This document shows positions 19,112 through 28,081 of a DNA stretch of 64,000 nucleotides, piece by piece. The first letter of the stretch is position 1. Each line of letters opens with the position of its first letter. Origin of the DNA: Lachnospiraceae bacterium (GTDB taxonomy: Bacteria > Bacillota > Clostridia > Lachnospirales > Lachnospiraceae); NCBI GenBank assembly GCA_017470985.1, contig JAFUXA010000002.1:62001-126000 (forward strand), written 5' to 3'. Below the pieces are notes generated by a model. The model worked only from the letters and a program-made list of their open reading frames with translations, was not told the DNA's origin and made no database searches. The translations under genes were made by a program, and so were the position numbers.

Positions 19112-19599
19112 TTAAATACGCAATTATATTTTTTATGTCAATGGTACCGCTTATAGAGCTTAGAGGAGCGATTCCTGTGGCTTATGGATTCAAGGCAGCA
19201 GATCCTGGAATCAATTTGTTACTATCTTATATAATCATTGCCATTGGCAATATGATACCTGTTCCAATTATATATTTCTTTGCCAGAAAAGTATTGGAAT
19301 GGGGGAAGGATAAACCGGTAATCGGTGGATTCTTTACTTTCTGCCTTGAAAAAGGTGAAAAAGGCGGCAAGAAGCTGCAGGAGAAGGCTGGTAAAGGACT
19401 CTTCGTAGCATTGATGCTTTTTGTTGGAATTCCAATTCCTGGAACAGGAGCATGGACAGGAACACTTGCAGCATCGATTTTGGATATGGACTTTAAGTCA
19501 ACAGTTCTTGCTGTTGTTGCTGGAATTGCTATGGCAGGATGTATTATTGGTTTGCTTTGTGCTCTTGGATTGGGTGCATATCTTGGAATAGCTGCATAA
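19099..19599 (+). CDS. Small multidrug export-like membrane protein (COG2426 type)
   Basis: The 166-residue protein has about four membrane segments and the family features MVPLIELRGAIPVAYGF and GIPIPGTGAWTGTLAAS. COG2426 proteins are labelled small multidrug export proteins, but that function is poorly proven. The start follows AAGGAG and lies inside the 3' end of hisC. The basic loop EKGEKGGKKLQEKAGKG is probably cytoplasmic. Confidence 0.85.
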   Translation: MSRLIKYAIIFFMSMVPLIELRGAIPVAYGFKAADPGINLLLSYIIIAIGNMIPVPIIYFFARKVLEWGKDKPVIGGFFTFCLEKGEKGGKKLQEKAGKGLFVALMLFVGIPIPGTGAWTGTLAASILDMDFKSTVLAVVAGIAMAGCIIGLLCALGLGAYLGIAA

Positions 19600-19630
19600 T
19601 TGATGTATGTGATTTGAATAGGAGGGCGAA

Positions 19631-19816
19631 ATGGCAGGACAAGCTTCGAACTGTGATATGTGCAATAATTTCATATATGATGAAGAAGACGAGTGCTATG
19701 TATGTGATATGGACTTGGATGAGGATGAGATGTATCGTTTTCTTACAGGGACTTATACAGAGTGCCCTTATTATCAGTCTAATGATGAGTATTTGATAGT
19801 TAGACATCAGATGTAG
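19631..19816 (+). CDS. Small Cys-containing protein, DUF6472-like
   Basis: The 61-residue acidic protein has CDMCNNFIYDEEDECYVCDMDLDED and a later CPYYQ, four to five cysteines that could bind a metal. It resembles the DUF6472 proteins I recall from Lachnospiraceae. Function is unknown. The start follows AGGAGGG with 6 bases of spacing, a strong site, so it is expected to be well translated. It is 31 bases after the export-like gene and is followed by a terminator. Confidence 0.8.
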   Translation: MAGQASNCDMCNNFIYDEEDECYVCDMDLDEDEMYRFLTGTYTECPYYQSNDEYLIVRHQM

Positions 19817-19870
19817 ATGGTTATTATATATGATAACTGCAGTATCTATAGGATTTATAGGAAATTAGTC

Positions 19871-19900
19871 AGAGACCACAAGATGTAGTGGTCTCTTTTT
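19871..19900 (+). terminator. Intrinsic terminator
   Basis: AGAGACCAC pairs perfectly with GTGGTCTCT across an 8-base loop and is followed by TTTT. It ends the hisC to DUF6472 transcript. Confidence 0.9.
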
Positions 19901-19921
19901 GTGTGAAAAAGTCAAATGATG

Positions 19922-19950
19922 TAGACATTAACCACTAAATGTTGTATAAT
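19922..19950 (+). promoter_or_regulatory. Sigma-A type promoter for the DnaJ-like gene
   Basis: TAGACA (19922-19927) and a perfect TATAAT (19945-19950) are 17 bases apart. Transcription would start near 19957, about 45 bases before the chosen start codon. Confidence 0.7.
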
Positions 19951-20001
19951 GAATACGGATTTTTGGTAAATGTTGACTAGATGTTTGAAGGAGTTTTTTA
20001 C

Positions 20002-20436
20002 ATGGGTCATACACTAGAAGAACAGCAGAGAGAAATCGAAAACCAACGCAGACAGTTAGAGTTGGATCAGGAGAGTTTCTCGCGAAAAGTTCAATGGGAG
20101 ACAGAGCGCATTGCGCGCGAGCAACATTTGTTGGACATGAAGGTTCGAATCTTGGAAGAGGAATTACAGAAACTTGCGGCCGACAAGAGGGACTTCGAAA
20201 GACAGAAAGCATTTTATGACAGAGTATCACAATATGAATCTCAGCAGGAAGTACGAGAGTCTAATATTGTAAGAGGTGAATTGTTCTTCATTGGAGTGGA
20301 GAATAAGACATCATTGCGAAAGCGTTATAAGGATTTGATCAAGATATATCATCCTGATAATAGCGATGGCGACAATGATACTGTTCAGGAAATTAATAAT
20401 GAATATGAACGCCTCAGAATGGTTATGGAGGCCTAA
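20002..20436 (+). CDS. Coiled-coil protein with C-terminal J domain
   Basis: The ATG at 20002 follows GAAGGAG with 8 bases of spacing; an in-frame ATG at 19981 precedes that site. The 144-residue protein has a charged coiled coil (about 4-75: EEQQREIENQRRQLELDQ) and a short J-domain-like end (about 90-144) with LIKIYHPDN, the HPD motif that stimulates DnaK ATPase. It is therefore probably a specialised DnaK partner whose coiled coil picks the client. It has its own promoter and terminator. Confidence 0.8.
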   Translation: MGHTLEEQQREIENQRRQLELDQESFSRKVQWETERIAREQHLLDMKVRILEEELQKLAADKRDFERQKAFYDRVSQYESQQEVRESNIVRGELFFIGVENKTSLRKRYKDLIKIYHPDNSDGDNDTVQEINNEYERLRMVMEA

Positions 20437-20458
20437 AATTGAATATTGAATAAATTAT

Positions 20459-20497
20459 TCCCTGTGAGTCATTTAGTGACTTATGGGGGATTTTTTT
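20459..20497 (+). terminator. Intrinsic terminator
   Basis: An imperfect hairpin (TCCC with GGGA outside, GAGTCA with TGACTT inside) is followed by seven T residues. It ends the J-domain gene; a TATAAT lies immediately after the T run and could belong to the next gene. Confidence 0.85.
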
Positions 20498-20540
20498 GTA
20501 TAATTAAGCCACATTATATGTATGAGGGGAATGATCTTAT

Positions 20541-21608
20541 ATGGGTGGAGAATTAAGTAGAAATTTGCTGGTTGTAGATGATAATGATATGAATCGTATG
20601 GTCTTTATGGCAGCCCTTGCGGATTTGGATGTTGTAGTAGATGAAGCATCATCCGGTGCGCAATGTATTGATATGGCTTGTGATAAATATTATGACATGA
20701 TATTTATGGATATTATGATGCCTGAGATGAATGGTATTGAAACATATAACAGGTTGAAAGCCAATTCTGATAATAAATGTATGGAATCACCGGTAGTTGC
20801 TCTGACTGCAGATGACAGCATGGATATGCGAAAGCAGATATCTGAGGCCGGATTTGCAGATTTTCTTGGAAAGCCAGTGTTTTTTGATGATATATGTGGT
20901 GTTATGAGAAAACATATTCCGGGGATAGATGATATTTTGCCACCTGTGATAAATGAGTCTGAATCTGCCGGGGAGGAATTGGATTTAGAGAATCAGGTTG
21001 ATGATATAATTCTTCCGGATGTTGATGGTTTTGACTGGAAGCTGGCTGAGACACATTTTCAAAGTCGTAAGGTACTGTGGGAGTTTGTCAGAAACTTTCA
21101 TAAGACATATAAATCATGGTTGGCAAAGATTGACAGAACATACCGTGACATTGACGAAGGGGATGCAGATTCCATTGATGCATATAGAATAGAGGTGCAT
21201 GCTTTAAAAAGTAACGCGGCTTTATTTGGCAATATGATGTTATCAGATATGAATAAGCAGTTGGAGGATGCTGCCGGAGCGGGAGATATAGAATTTATTA
21301 GAAGTATGCATTCGGTTATGATGGATGCCTGTGACAGATATATGCAGTCTCTGTCTATATATTTTACAGAGGGTGACAAGGAATTGATGACAGACAGAGG
21401 ATGGATATTTTCTATGTTATCTATGTTGAAAATGGCGTTAGATGAGTTGGATTATGACAAGGCTGATGGAATTATGGAGGATATTATGTCTTATTCTTAT
21501 GAGGATTCATTGGCCCGGGATATAAATGAATTGGATATTCTGGTTTCTAATCTGGAAAATGCTGCTGCAGTAACTAGAATAGAGGATTTACTGTCACATC
21601 TTGAGTGA
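20541..21608 (+). CDS. Response regulator with REC and Hpt domains
   Basis: The 355-residue protein starts with a receiver domain (about 8-125) with phospho-acceptor Asp57 in MDIMMPEMNG, the LTAD switch residue and Lys of GKPV. An Hpt domain (about 170-270) has His220 in EVHALKSNAALFG. There is no output domain, so it passes phosphate rather than binding DNA. Such proteins usually work with hybrid histidine kinases, none of which is in the window. The downstream GGDEF gene, 64 bases away, may be in the same pathway. Confidence 0.9.
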   Translation: MGGELSRNLLVVDDNDMNRMVFMAALADLDVVVDEASSGAQCIDMACDKYYDMIFMDIMMPEMNGIETYNRLKANSDNKCMESPVVALTADDSMDMRKQISEAGFADFLGKPVFFDDICGVMRKHIPGIDDILPPVINESESAGEELDLENQVDDIILPDVDGFDWKLAETHFQSRKVLWEFVRNFHKTYKSWLAKIDRTYRDIDEGDADSIDAYRIEVHALKSNAALFGNMMLSDMNKQLEDAAGAGDIEFIRSMHSVMMDACDRYMQSLSIYFTEGDKELMTDRGWIFSMLSMLKMALDELDYDKADGIMEDIMSYSYEDSLARDINELDILVSNLENAAAVTRIEDLLSHLE

Positions 21609-21672
21609 TTTATGAAATGGTATGTGGTAAAATGATTTTACTATATTATTTGTAATAATAAAGGGGATTGAA

Positions 21673-23148
21673 ATGAGTGTAGTATCATTGGCATTGAGTA
21701 ATTATATAATGGTTGCTGAGCTTTTGGGATTGTGGGGTATGCTGGCATCCAATGTCTTTTTAAATAAAAGAACAATCAAGGTTACTCGTGTTGTGATTAT
21801 CTTGATATTTGTAGAGGCAATATGTTGGGCTGTGGAGAGGTATACCAGAGAGATTGGATATCTCACTTATACCAGAATTATTCTGGCGCCGACTATTTAT
21901 TTGCTACATGCCATAATCATGCTTGGAATAATTGAGATGGCAGGTTTTGCTGATAAGCACAGATTTCTATTATATTTGCCGATTCTTATAAGTGCACCTA
22001 TTTTATATACATCTCAGCAGACACATATTATATATTATTTTAACGAAAATAATTTATATGTGGCGGCAGATAATCTTATGAGATATTATCCATATTTCCT
22101 GTTTTTGTTTTATGTTATCGTATTTGTTGGTACTTTTACTATTCGTTATGCTTATTATGGTACATCAGAGAGAAGAAGTATCCTGATAAGTATTATTGCG
22201 GCAACCATCGGAGTAATAGCTCATCTGATTTTGGATATAGATGTGGATTACAGTACTTTGTTTGCATCTCTTCTTTTGATTTATTATCTGTCACTTTATG
22301 TATTAACAGCCAAGGAAGATACGCTTACACATCTGCTAAATCGTCAATGCTATTATGCTGATATGGAAAAGCGAAAGGATATGATTACAGCGATTGCATC
22401 TGTGGATATGAATGATTTGAAGAAAATCAATGATTATCAGGGACATGATGCAGGTGACAAGGCTCTTGCTACAGTTGCAGAATGTTTTATTAGAAATCGT
22501 ATCAAGAATAAGAGAGTATATCGTGTAGGTGGAGATGAATTTGCAATTTTCTATATGGGACAGAATGAAGAAGAGGTTAAAGCTGATATAGAAAATATGC
22601 GTAAATACATTTCTAGAACACCATATGTATGTGCATTTGGTTATGAGATGGTACATGAATCAGATGTGGAAAGAGCGATTATTACAGCTGACAAGAAAAT
22701 GTATATTAACAAGTCAGTATTGAAGAGAGATAACGAGAAGAAGATAGCTGCCCATAGGGAAGAGACTATTCGCATAATGCATGAGGCCCTTGGCTCAGGT
22801 ATGTGGGGAATGGAATTCGATGAACATGGAAATATTGATGTTGTAAAATGGAGTAAGGAATTCAGGAAGATGATTGGATATAAGGACGAGAAAGATTTTC
22901 CTGATGAGCTTGAGTCCTGGTCTGATCTCTTGCATCCGGATGACAGAGAACGTGTATTGAGAGAATTCTATGATACTATAGCTGATTACAGCGGTAAGAA
23001 GAATTATAATGTGGAATATCGTCTGAAGGTGAAAAGCGGAGAGTGGAGATGGTTCCATGCTATAGGAAGGCTGCTTCGTTCCGATGATGGCAAACCTCTC
23101 TCATATGTTGGCATGTTTGTTGATATAAGTGACAAGAAAATGGCTTAA
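21673..23148 (+). CDS. Membrane diguanylate cyclase with C-terminal PAS domain
   Basis: The 491-residue protein has about seven hydrophobic segments (1-215), a GGDEF domain (about 215-345) with an intact GGDEF at residues 286-290, and a PAS_3-type domain (about 365-490) with LHPDDRERV and WRWFHAIGRL. It should make cyclic di-GMP. The order is unusual because sensor PAS domains normally precede GGDEF. Starts at an ATG after AAGGGG. It is followed by the cobalamin riboswitch, which has its own promoter, so co-transcription with the B12 operon is not needed. Confidence 0.88.
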   Translation: MSVVSLALSNYIMVAELLGLWGMLASNVFLNKRTIKVTRVVIILIFVEAICWAVERYTREIGYLTYTRIILAPTIYLLHAIIMLGIIEMAGFADKHRFLLYLPILISAPILYTSQQTHIIYYFNENNLYVAADNLMRYYPYFLFLFYVIVFVGTFTIRYAYYGTSERRSILISIIAATIGVIAHLILDIDVDYSTLFASLLLIYYLSLYVLTAKEDTLTHLLNRQCYYADMEKRKDMITAIASVDMNDLKKINDYQGHDAGDKALATVAECFIRNRIKNKRVYRVGGDEFAIFYMGQNEEEVKADIENMRKYISRTPYVCAFGYEMVHESDVERAIITADKKMYINKSVLKRDNEKKIAAHREETIRIMHEALGSGMWGMEFDEHGNIDVVKWSKEFRKMIGYKDEKDFPDELESWSDLLHPDDRERVLREFYDTIADYSGKKNYNVEYRLKVKSGEWRWFHAIGRLLRSDDGKPLSYVGMFVDISDKKMA

Positions 23149-23176
23149 TGTCATTGATTTCTCACTATTATGCTAA

Positions 23177-23205
23177 TTGACATATTGAACCTGTTCATAT
23201 AAGAT
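23177..23205 (+). promoter_or_regulatory. Promoter of the cobalamin-responsive operon
   Basis: A perfect TTGACA (23177-23182) is followed after 17 bases by TAAGAT (23200-23205). Transcription near 23212 would place the riboswitch at the very 5' end of the mRNA. Confidence 0.75.
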
Positions 23206-23224
23206 TATTGAGGAAATTTGATAT

Positions 23225-23436
23225 ATATACAAACCTTATGATGTGATTCACTTAATAGGGAATCCGGTTAGAGGCCGGAGCAACAGTCATTACTGTAAGA
23301 GATTGGGAAATTCAATATACCATTGGATTGGTTCTATGAAAACATATTACTGTCTGGATAGATATATCTGAGAAGGTGAACTTCCCGGTGCATAATAAGA
23401 TGCACAGTCTACAAGTCAGGAGACCTGTCATAAGGG
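23225..23436 (+). ncRNA. Cobalamin riboswitch
   Basis: The RNA shows the ordered conserved parts of the cobalamin aptamer: AGGGAATCCGGT at about 23258, GGCCGGAGCAACAG, TCATTACTGTAA, a second TTACTGTC, GAAGGTGAAC and TTCCCGGTG, ending in the B12 box AAGTCAGGAGACCTG (23413-23427). Binding of adenosyl- or methylcobalamin should fold this region and reduce expression of the downstream genes. The variable stems P8-P12 are AT-rich. The likely expression platform is the terminator at 23592. Start and end are approximate to about 15 bases. Confidence 0.93.
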
Positions 23437-23446
23437 AGGAATAGCC

Positions 23447-23536
23447 TTGCTTGGACAATGGAGCAGACGATACCGCGTATTGATTGACCTGTTATATTCT
23501 ATATTATTCTATGGTTGTAATGATGAATTGAACTAA
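23447..23536 (+). CDS. Possible 29-residue leader ORF inside the riboswitch leader
   Basis: A TTG at 23447 follows GGGAGGA with 7 bases of spacing and opens a frame of 29 sense codons ending in TAA at 23534-23536. The peptide begins with basic residues (QWSRRYR) and continues with a hydrophobic stretch (VLIDLLYSILFYG). It lies between the B12 box and the terminator stem, so ribosomes on it could influence the expression platform. The strong ribosome site is the main evidence; the coding nature is unproven and it may simply be part of the RNA switch. Confidence 0.35.
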   Translation: MLGQWSRRYRVLIDLLYSILFYGCNDELN

Positions 23537-23591
23537 AGTGGATTTATCAATATATCAGGTTGGATTTTTGCGCTGAAATATAATTTTAAGT

Positions 23592-23626
23592 ATCCTGTTT
23601 TGCAATAAGCAAGACGGGATTTTTTT
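23592..23626 (+). terminator. Riboswitch expression-platform terminator
   Basis: ATCCTGTTTTGC pairs with GCAAGACGGGAT across a 5-base loop and is followed by seven T residues. It ends 13 bases before the start codon of the first operon gene, which argues for transcriptional control by the upstream riboswitch rather than a simple gene end. Confidence 0.9.
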
Positions 23627-23638
23627 ATTAAGTGGAAG

Positions 23639-24514
23639 ATGAATATGCTGGACAAGATTAGAGATTTCATTAGAGAAAAAGGAAATATCAAGAAGCTGAT
23701 GGTAGGAATTATCATAGTGGTTTCAGCTGTGGTAATTATTGCAAATATTTCTATTGAGCCTGCAAATCAGGCATCGGAAGTATCTGTATCTGCTTCTAGT
23801 GTTAAAAGTGATGGAAGCGACAGCTCAAAGGACAAAGGTCAGAATTCGAATTCAGAGGATGAATTGGGACAGGATTCTAATAAGGCCGATGAATCCAAGG
23901 CGGGTGAATCTGAAGATAAAACTGATAAATCCAAGGATAAGCAGGATAAATCCAAGAATCAGGATGTACAGCTTCAAACAGATAATCAGGGTAATAAAGC
24001 TGCAGAAACAGGAACTGGCAGTGGAAGTAGTCAGTCAACAGAAAATTCAGGCGGGACAGGCTCCCAGCGGAATACTCAATCGAATACAACTATAGCGGAA
24101 CCAAAGCCCAAGGTGGAGGAGAAGGTTCCAGTCAGTATTAATTGTACAATAACAATTGATTGTTCTTCCATAAGCGGAACAGGAGCTTTGACTGCTGCGG
24201 GGAATCCTCAGCTTGAGAGCTATGCTGCCAATCCTACTATTTTATCTGTAAATATGAATGTGTCAGATACCAGCGGTGATGGCAAGGTTGGAGTGGACGA
24301 GGCTTTAAAGCAGGCATGTGATGCATATGGCATACAATATGAGTTTAAGAGTTCATCCTATGTCAGTGGAATCAATTATTTATATGAATTTAATGCAGGT
24401 CCTAACAGTGGATGGATGTACAATGTAAATACTATCCATCCAAATAGAGGTTGCAATTCATATTACCTGAAAGGCTCGGAAAATGTGTTATGGTACTACG
24501 TGATAACTTATTAG
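23639..24514 (+). CDS. Membrane-anchored DUF4430 (transcobalamin C-terminal-like) protein
   Basis: The 291-residue protein has an N-terminal membrane anchor (about 20-40) without a lipobox, a long Ser/Asp/Lys/Gly-rich linker (about 45-155) that reaches out through the wall, and a C-terminal DUF4430 domain (about 160-291) with VDEALKQACDAYGIQYEF, YLYEFNAGPNSGWMYNVN and an aromatic end. This domain is related to the beta domain of eukaryotic transcobalamin and intrinsic factor. First gene after the riboswitch and overlapping ecfT, it is inferred to hand cobalamin to the ECF transporter. Two ATGs two codons apart (23639, 23645) are possible starts. Confidence 0.85.
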   Translation: MNMLDKIRDFIREKGNIKKLMVGIIIVVSAVVIIANISIEPANQASEVSVSASSVKSDGSDSSKDKGQNSNSEDELGQDSNKADESKAGESEDKTDKSKDKQDKSKNQDVQLQTDNQGNKAAETGTGSGSSQSTENSGGTGSQRNTQSNTTIAEPKPKVEEKVPVSINCTITIDCSSISGTGALTAAGNPQLESYAANPTILSVNMNVSDTSGDGKVGVDEALKQACDAYGIQYEFKSSSYVSGINYLYEFNAGPNSGWMYNVNTIHPNRGCNSYYLKGSENVLWYYVITY

Positions 24515-25374
24515 AAAAGCGAGGACTGGGATTTATACATCCCGCATGTGCCTTTATATATCTGGTGCTGGCGCTGATTCTCACCATGTGTACCATGAAT
24601 CCAATGCTTATTATGATGTCTCTTATGGCAGGTATTTCATATGAGATTCATATTATGGGACTTTCTCGATTTAGAAGATACATACCCTGGCTGGTTTTAA
24701 TATTTATCATAACCACCTTGGGCAATATGGTTATATCTCATAATGGTGCCCATGTACTATTTCGATTAAATGATAATCGTGTAACCCTTGAAGCCGGGCT
24801 GTATGGCGCGGTTTTCGGATTGATGTTTGCAGCAGCATTTCTCTGGTGCGATATTACACAACGCATTATTGCCGGAGAGAAAATCACTTACATGTTTGGA
24901 AGTATTGCACCGAATATGGGGCTTATTATCTCAATGACCCTTCATTATATTCCAATGCTTCGAAAGAGACTTGAGGTGGTTCATGCTGCTCAGGTATCCA
25001 TGGGAAGAGGAGATTACAAAAATAGATGGGACAGAGCCAAGCAGTGGGGCAAGGAATTCTCCATAGTAATAAGCTGGTCTTTGGAAAATTCCATCGATAC
25101 ATCCGGAGTTATGTCCACCATGGGGTATGGTACAGGCAAGAGAACTAATTATTCGAATTATAGATTTAAAAGCGCAGATGGGCTGTTTTTATTTATAGCG
25201 CTGGCTTTGGCAATTCCTGCTTTTATAGTAGTGTTGTCTGTTAGATTCAAGGTGTATTATTATCCCACTTTTGGAGCTATGTGCTCATGGAAACAGATGG
25301 CAGTGGCAAGTGTGGGATATTTGATTTATATGTTTATTCCATTTGTTGCAGAGAAATTCTTTAAGTGGCATTAG
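24490..25374 (+). CDS. ECF transporter transmembrane component EcfT (CbiQ family)
   Basis: The ATG at 24490 is preferred over an in-frame TTG at 24451 that has no properly spaced ribosome site. The 294-residue protein has about six membrane segments and a cytoplasmic helix region with the coupling motifs (A/S)xGRGDY-like QVSMGRGDYKNR, and later TMGYGTGKRTNYSNY. In ECF transporters EcfT couples ATP hydrolysis by EcfA to toppling of the S component. It overlaps the DUF4430 gene by 25 bases, showing translational coupling. Confidence 0.9.
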   Translation: MVLRDNLLEKRGLGFIHPACAFIYLVLALILTMCTMNPMLIMMSLMAGISYEIHIMGLSRFRRYIPWLVLIFIITTLGNMVISHNGAHVLFRLNDNRVTLEAGLYGAVFGLMFAAAFLWCDITQRIIAGEKITYMFGSIAPNMGLIISMTLHYIPMLRKRLEVVHAAQVSMGRGDYKNRWDRAKQWGKEFSIVISWSLENSIDTSGVMSTMGYGTGKRTNYSNYRFKSADGLFLFIALALAIPAFIVVLSVRFKVYYYPTFGAMCSWKQMAVASVGYLIYMFIPFVAEKFFKWH

Positions 25375-25431
25375 CAGTCTATATATTGGAATAATCATTT
25401 GTATTTTGACATCAGTGAAATGAGGTTATAG

Positions 25432-27225
25432 GTGGCTTTAATTAGATTTGAAAATGTTAATTTCACATATCCTGGAGCTGAGAACAAAGCTCTGGACAAT
25501 ATTAATATAGAGATAAATGATGGGGATTTTGTTCTCATCTGTGGACCTAGTGGTTGCGGTAAGACAACTCTTATTAAGCAGTTACTGCCTGAAATATGTC
25601 CCTATGGTCATAGAGAAGGTCGAATAGTCTATTATGGTTTGGCCCATAATCCTGATGTATATGATGGCCAGAATAAGGGCTGCGATTTAGATGAGTTATC
25701 TCCTAGAGATTTGGCTAGAACATTTGGTTTTGTAGGGCAGAATCCTCAGAATCAGATGGTGACAGATAAGGTGTGGCATGAGCTGGCTTTTGGCATGGAA
25801 AATATTGGTACCAGCCAGGAGATTATGGAGCGAAGAATTGCGGAAATTTGTGAATTCTTTGGTATGCAAAGCTGGTTGAACAAGGATGTGGCATCTCTAT
25901 CTGGTGGTGAGATGCAGATGGTACATCTGGCAGCCGTTATGGTTATGGAACCTAGAGTGCTGATTTTGGATGAGCCGACAGGGCAGCTTGATCCTCTTGC
26001 TGCCAGAAATTTCCTGGATATGCTGGCTCGAATTAATCAGGAGTTGGGAACTACCATTATATTGGTGGAGCATCATCTGGAGGAAGCTTATGCAATGGCG
26101 GACATGGTTGTTGCCATGGATGAGGCTTCTGTGAAATGTGTAGGAAATCCAAGAGATGTGGCTGGTGAGCTGGGATTTCGAGCTGGTCTTCCGTCAGCTT
26201 TGATAATAGCAAAATCAGTGTTGGACGGGGCAGGTGAGAAGATGCCTGTAAATCTCATTGATGATCTGCCATTAAATGTGGCTGAGGGTCAGAAATGGTT
26301 GCGGAGATTATTTCATGAGAGGACTTCTCGTAGTACCCATGAAATGGTTGCTCATACTGCAGACAGACAGGATGATGTATCAATAGACCAGATTCAGACA
26401 TGGGATGTTGTATTGAAGACCCAGGAATTGTGCTTTGCATATGATGAGGGCAAGGCTGTATTACAGGATTGTAGCTTTTCCATTTTCCGAGGGGAGATAT
26501 TTACTCTACTTGGCGGTAATGGAACAGGAAAGAGCACTTTGTTGAAATTACTGTCAACTACATTAAAGCCTGCTTATGGAACCATTGAAGTTCTAGGCAG
26601 GAAGCTGGGAGGATTCAAGGATTCAATTCAGTTAAAACGCAAGGGTGACAAGACTCCTCTGGGATATGAGGGGATGGTATTGTTGCCACAGGATCCTATG
26701 GCTTTGTTTACAGAAATAACTGTATGGGATGAGCTGAAGGAGGTTTTGGATGGTTTGCCTTATTCCTTTGATGAAAAGAATGGTTTGATTGCCGGCATGC
26801 TTGAACAAATCAGGTTGACCGGTTATGAGAAGAGACATCCTTATGATTTGAGTGGAGGGCAACAGCAGATGCTTGCCATTGGAAAGCTGCTTTTGTTGAA
26901 GCCACGAATTATATTAATGGATGAACCTACCAAGGGGCTGGATTATGACCGTAAGATTGCATTGGGACATATGATAGCTGAGCTTGCATCAGAAGGAATC
27001 AGTTTTCTCATTGTAAGTCATGATATAGAATTTGCAGCAAGATTTGCCCACAGATGTGGATTGATGCATGATGGTAGAATTGTGGCGGTGGATAGAGCTA
27101 AGAGCTTCTTCGCAGGGAACAGCTTCTTCACAACAGCTGCCAATAGAATGGCCAGAAGATATTTTCCGGAGGCCATATTGCCTGAGGAGGTGATTGAGCT
27201 TTGCAAAAAAGAACTGGTAGAGTGA
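25432..27225 (+). CDS. Fused double ATPase of an ECF transporter (EcfA-EcfA')
   Basis: The 597-residue protein holds two ABC ATPases in one chain. The first (about 3-245) has Walker A GPSGCGKT at 38-45, LSGGEMQ, and Walker B LILDEPTGQLDP; the second (about 318-560) has GGNGTGKST at 361-369, LSGGQQQ and LMDEPTKGLD. Both sites look complete. In most ECF systems EcfA and EcfA' are separate genes; fusion is a known variant in single-substrate (group I) transporters. The start is a GTG after GAGG. The gene overlaps the S-component gene by 25 bases. Confidence 0.92.
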   Translation: MALIRFENVNFTYPGAENKALDNINIEINDGDFVLICGPSGCGKTTLIKQLLPEICPYGHREGRIVYYGLAHNPDVYDGQNKGCDLDELSPRDLARTFGFVGQNPQNQMVTDKVWHELAFGMENIGTSQEIMERRIAEICEFFGMQSWLNKDVASLSGGEMQMVHLAAVMVMEPRVLILDEPTGQLDPLAARNFLDMLARINQELGTTIILVEHHLEEAYAMADMVVAMDEASVKCVGNPRDVAGELGFRAGLPSALIIAKSVLDGAGEKMPVNLIDDLPLNVAEGQKWLRRLFHERTSRSTHEMVAHTADRQDDVSIDQIQTWDVVLKTQELCFAYDEGKAVLQDCSFSIFRGEIFTLLGGNGTGKSTLLKLLSTTLKPAYGTIEVLGRKLGGFKDSIQLKRKGDKTPLGYEGMVLLPQDPMALFTEITVWDELKEVLDGLPYSFDEKNGLIAGMLEQIRLTGYEKRHPYDLSGGQQQMLAIGKLLLLKPRIILMDEPTKGLDYDRKIALGHMIAELASEGISFLIVSHDIEFAARFAHRCGLMHDGRIVAVDRAKSFFAGNSFFTTAANRMARRYFPEAILPEEVIELCKKELVE

Positions 27226-27959
27226 AAGCTCGAGAGGTAGTAATGATTGCAATTATGTCTGCTATTACAGTTCTGGGAAATATGCTATCTTTTCCTGTAC
27301 TTCCAATTCAGGCTGGTACTGGAATGGTAATTATATCAGGAATTGCATTTGGCCCACTGGCTGGAGTGCTTATAGGAATGTTATCCAGATTTATTGTAAA
27401 TTTCTTTACAGGTCAGGGTGTATGGACCATATGGCAGATGTGCACCTGGGGACTGCTGGGAGCAATCTCTGGAGCAGTATTTTCCAAGATAGATATAGAA
27501 GCTCCCAGGTCTAGGGATTTCAAGGTTCTTCTAGGACCTGTCAGTGCTGTGGCTTTCATGGAGGTTGTGGCATATGTGTCTTATCTTCTATGGCCGGGAG
27601 GAGAGGAGACTTTCCTGGGATGGAGATTATATATATTTGGATTCATAGGTCTCATTCTTGGGGCGCTGATTCAGAGAAAGAGAATGCCGGCAGATGATAT
27701 TACTTTGGCAGTATTTACCTTTATGGTGGTATTTATCATATATGGTGGAATTATGAATCTGGGAACTATGTTTATGAGCGTCATGAGCGCCGCAGACATG
27801 TCCTGGAATGCTCTGAGAGCTTTGTATGTAACAGGAGCTCCATTTGATTTGTGGCATGCATTTCGTGCTGCAGTATTCGTTTTTATATTTGGCAATAATA
27901 TGCTTGTTAAACTTGAGCGGGTGAAAATTAAATATGGTTTTTATCGCGTTCACAGATGA
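27201..27959 (+). CDS. ECF transporter S component, predicted cobalamin-specific
   Basis: The 252-residue protein has about six membrane segments with the S-component pattern near its start (MIAIMSAITVLGNMLSFPVLPI, then SGIAFGPLAGVLIGMLSRF). The substrate is inferred from context only: a cobalamin riboswitch governs the operon and the flanking genes carry transcobalamin-like domains. CbrT-type S components are known cobalamin carriers. The start is a TTG after GAGGTGATT inside the end of the ATPase gene. A small hairpin (ATTCC with GGAAT, about 27994-28018) lies in the gap before the next gene. Confidence 0.85.
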   Translation: MQKRTGRVKAREVVMIAIMSAITVLGNMLSFPVLPIQAGTGMVIISGIAFGPLAGVLIGMLSRFIVNFFTGQGVWTIWQMCTWGLLGAISGAVFSKIDIEAPRSRDFKVLLGPVSAVAFMEVVAYVSYLLWPGGEETFLGWRLYIFGFIGLILGALIQRKRMPADDITLAVFTFMVVFIIYGGIMNLGTMFMSVMSAADMSWNALRALYVTGAPFDLWHAFRAAVFVFIFGNNMLVKLERVKIKYGFYRVHR

Positions 27960-28081
27960 TGGTGGAAATATATTTTGTAAATATAGAAATCATTCCGCAA
28001 GCGTTATGCTTTAGGAATATGGATTAATCAGTATATATTTAAATTTATAATATATAAAACAATAAGAAAGGATGGAAGAAA

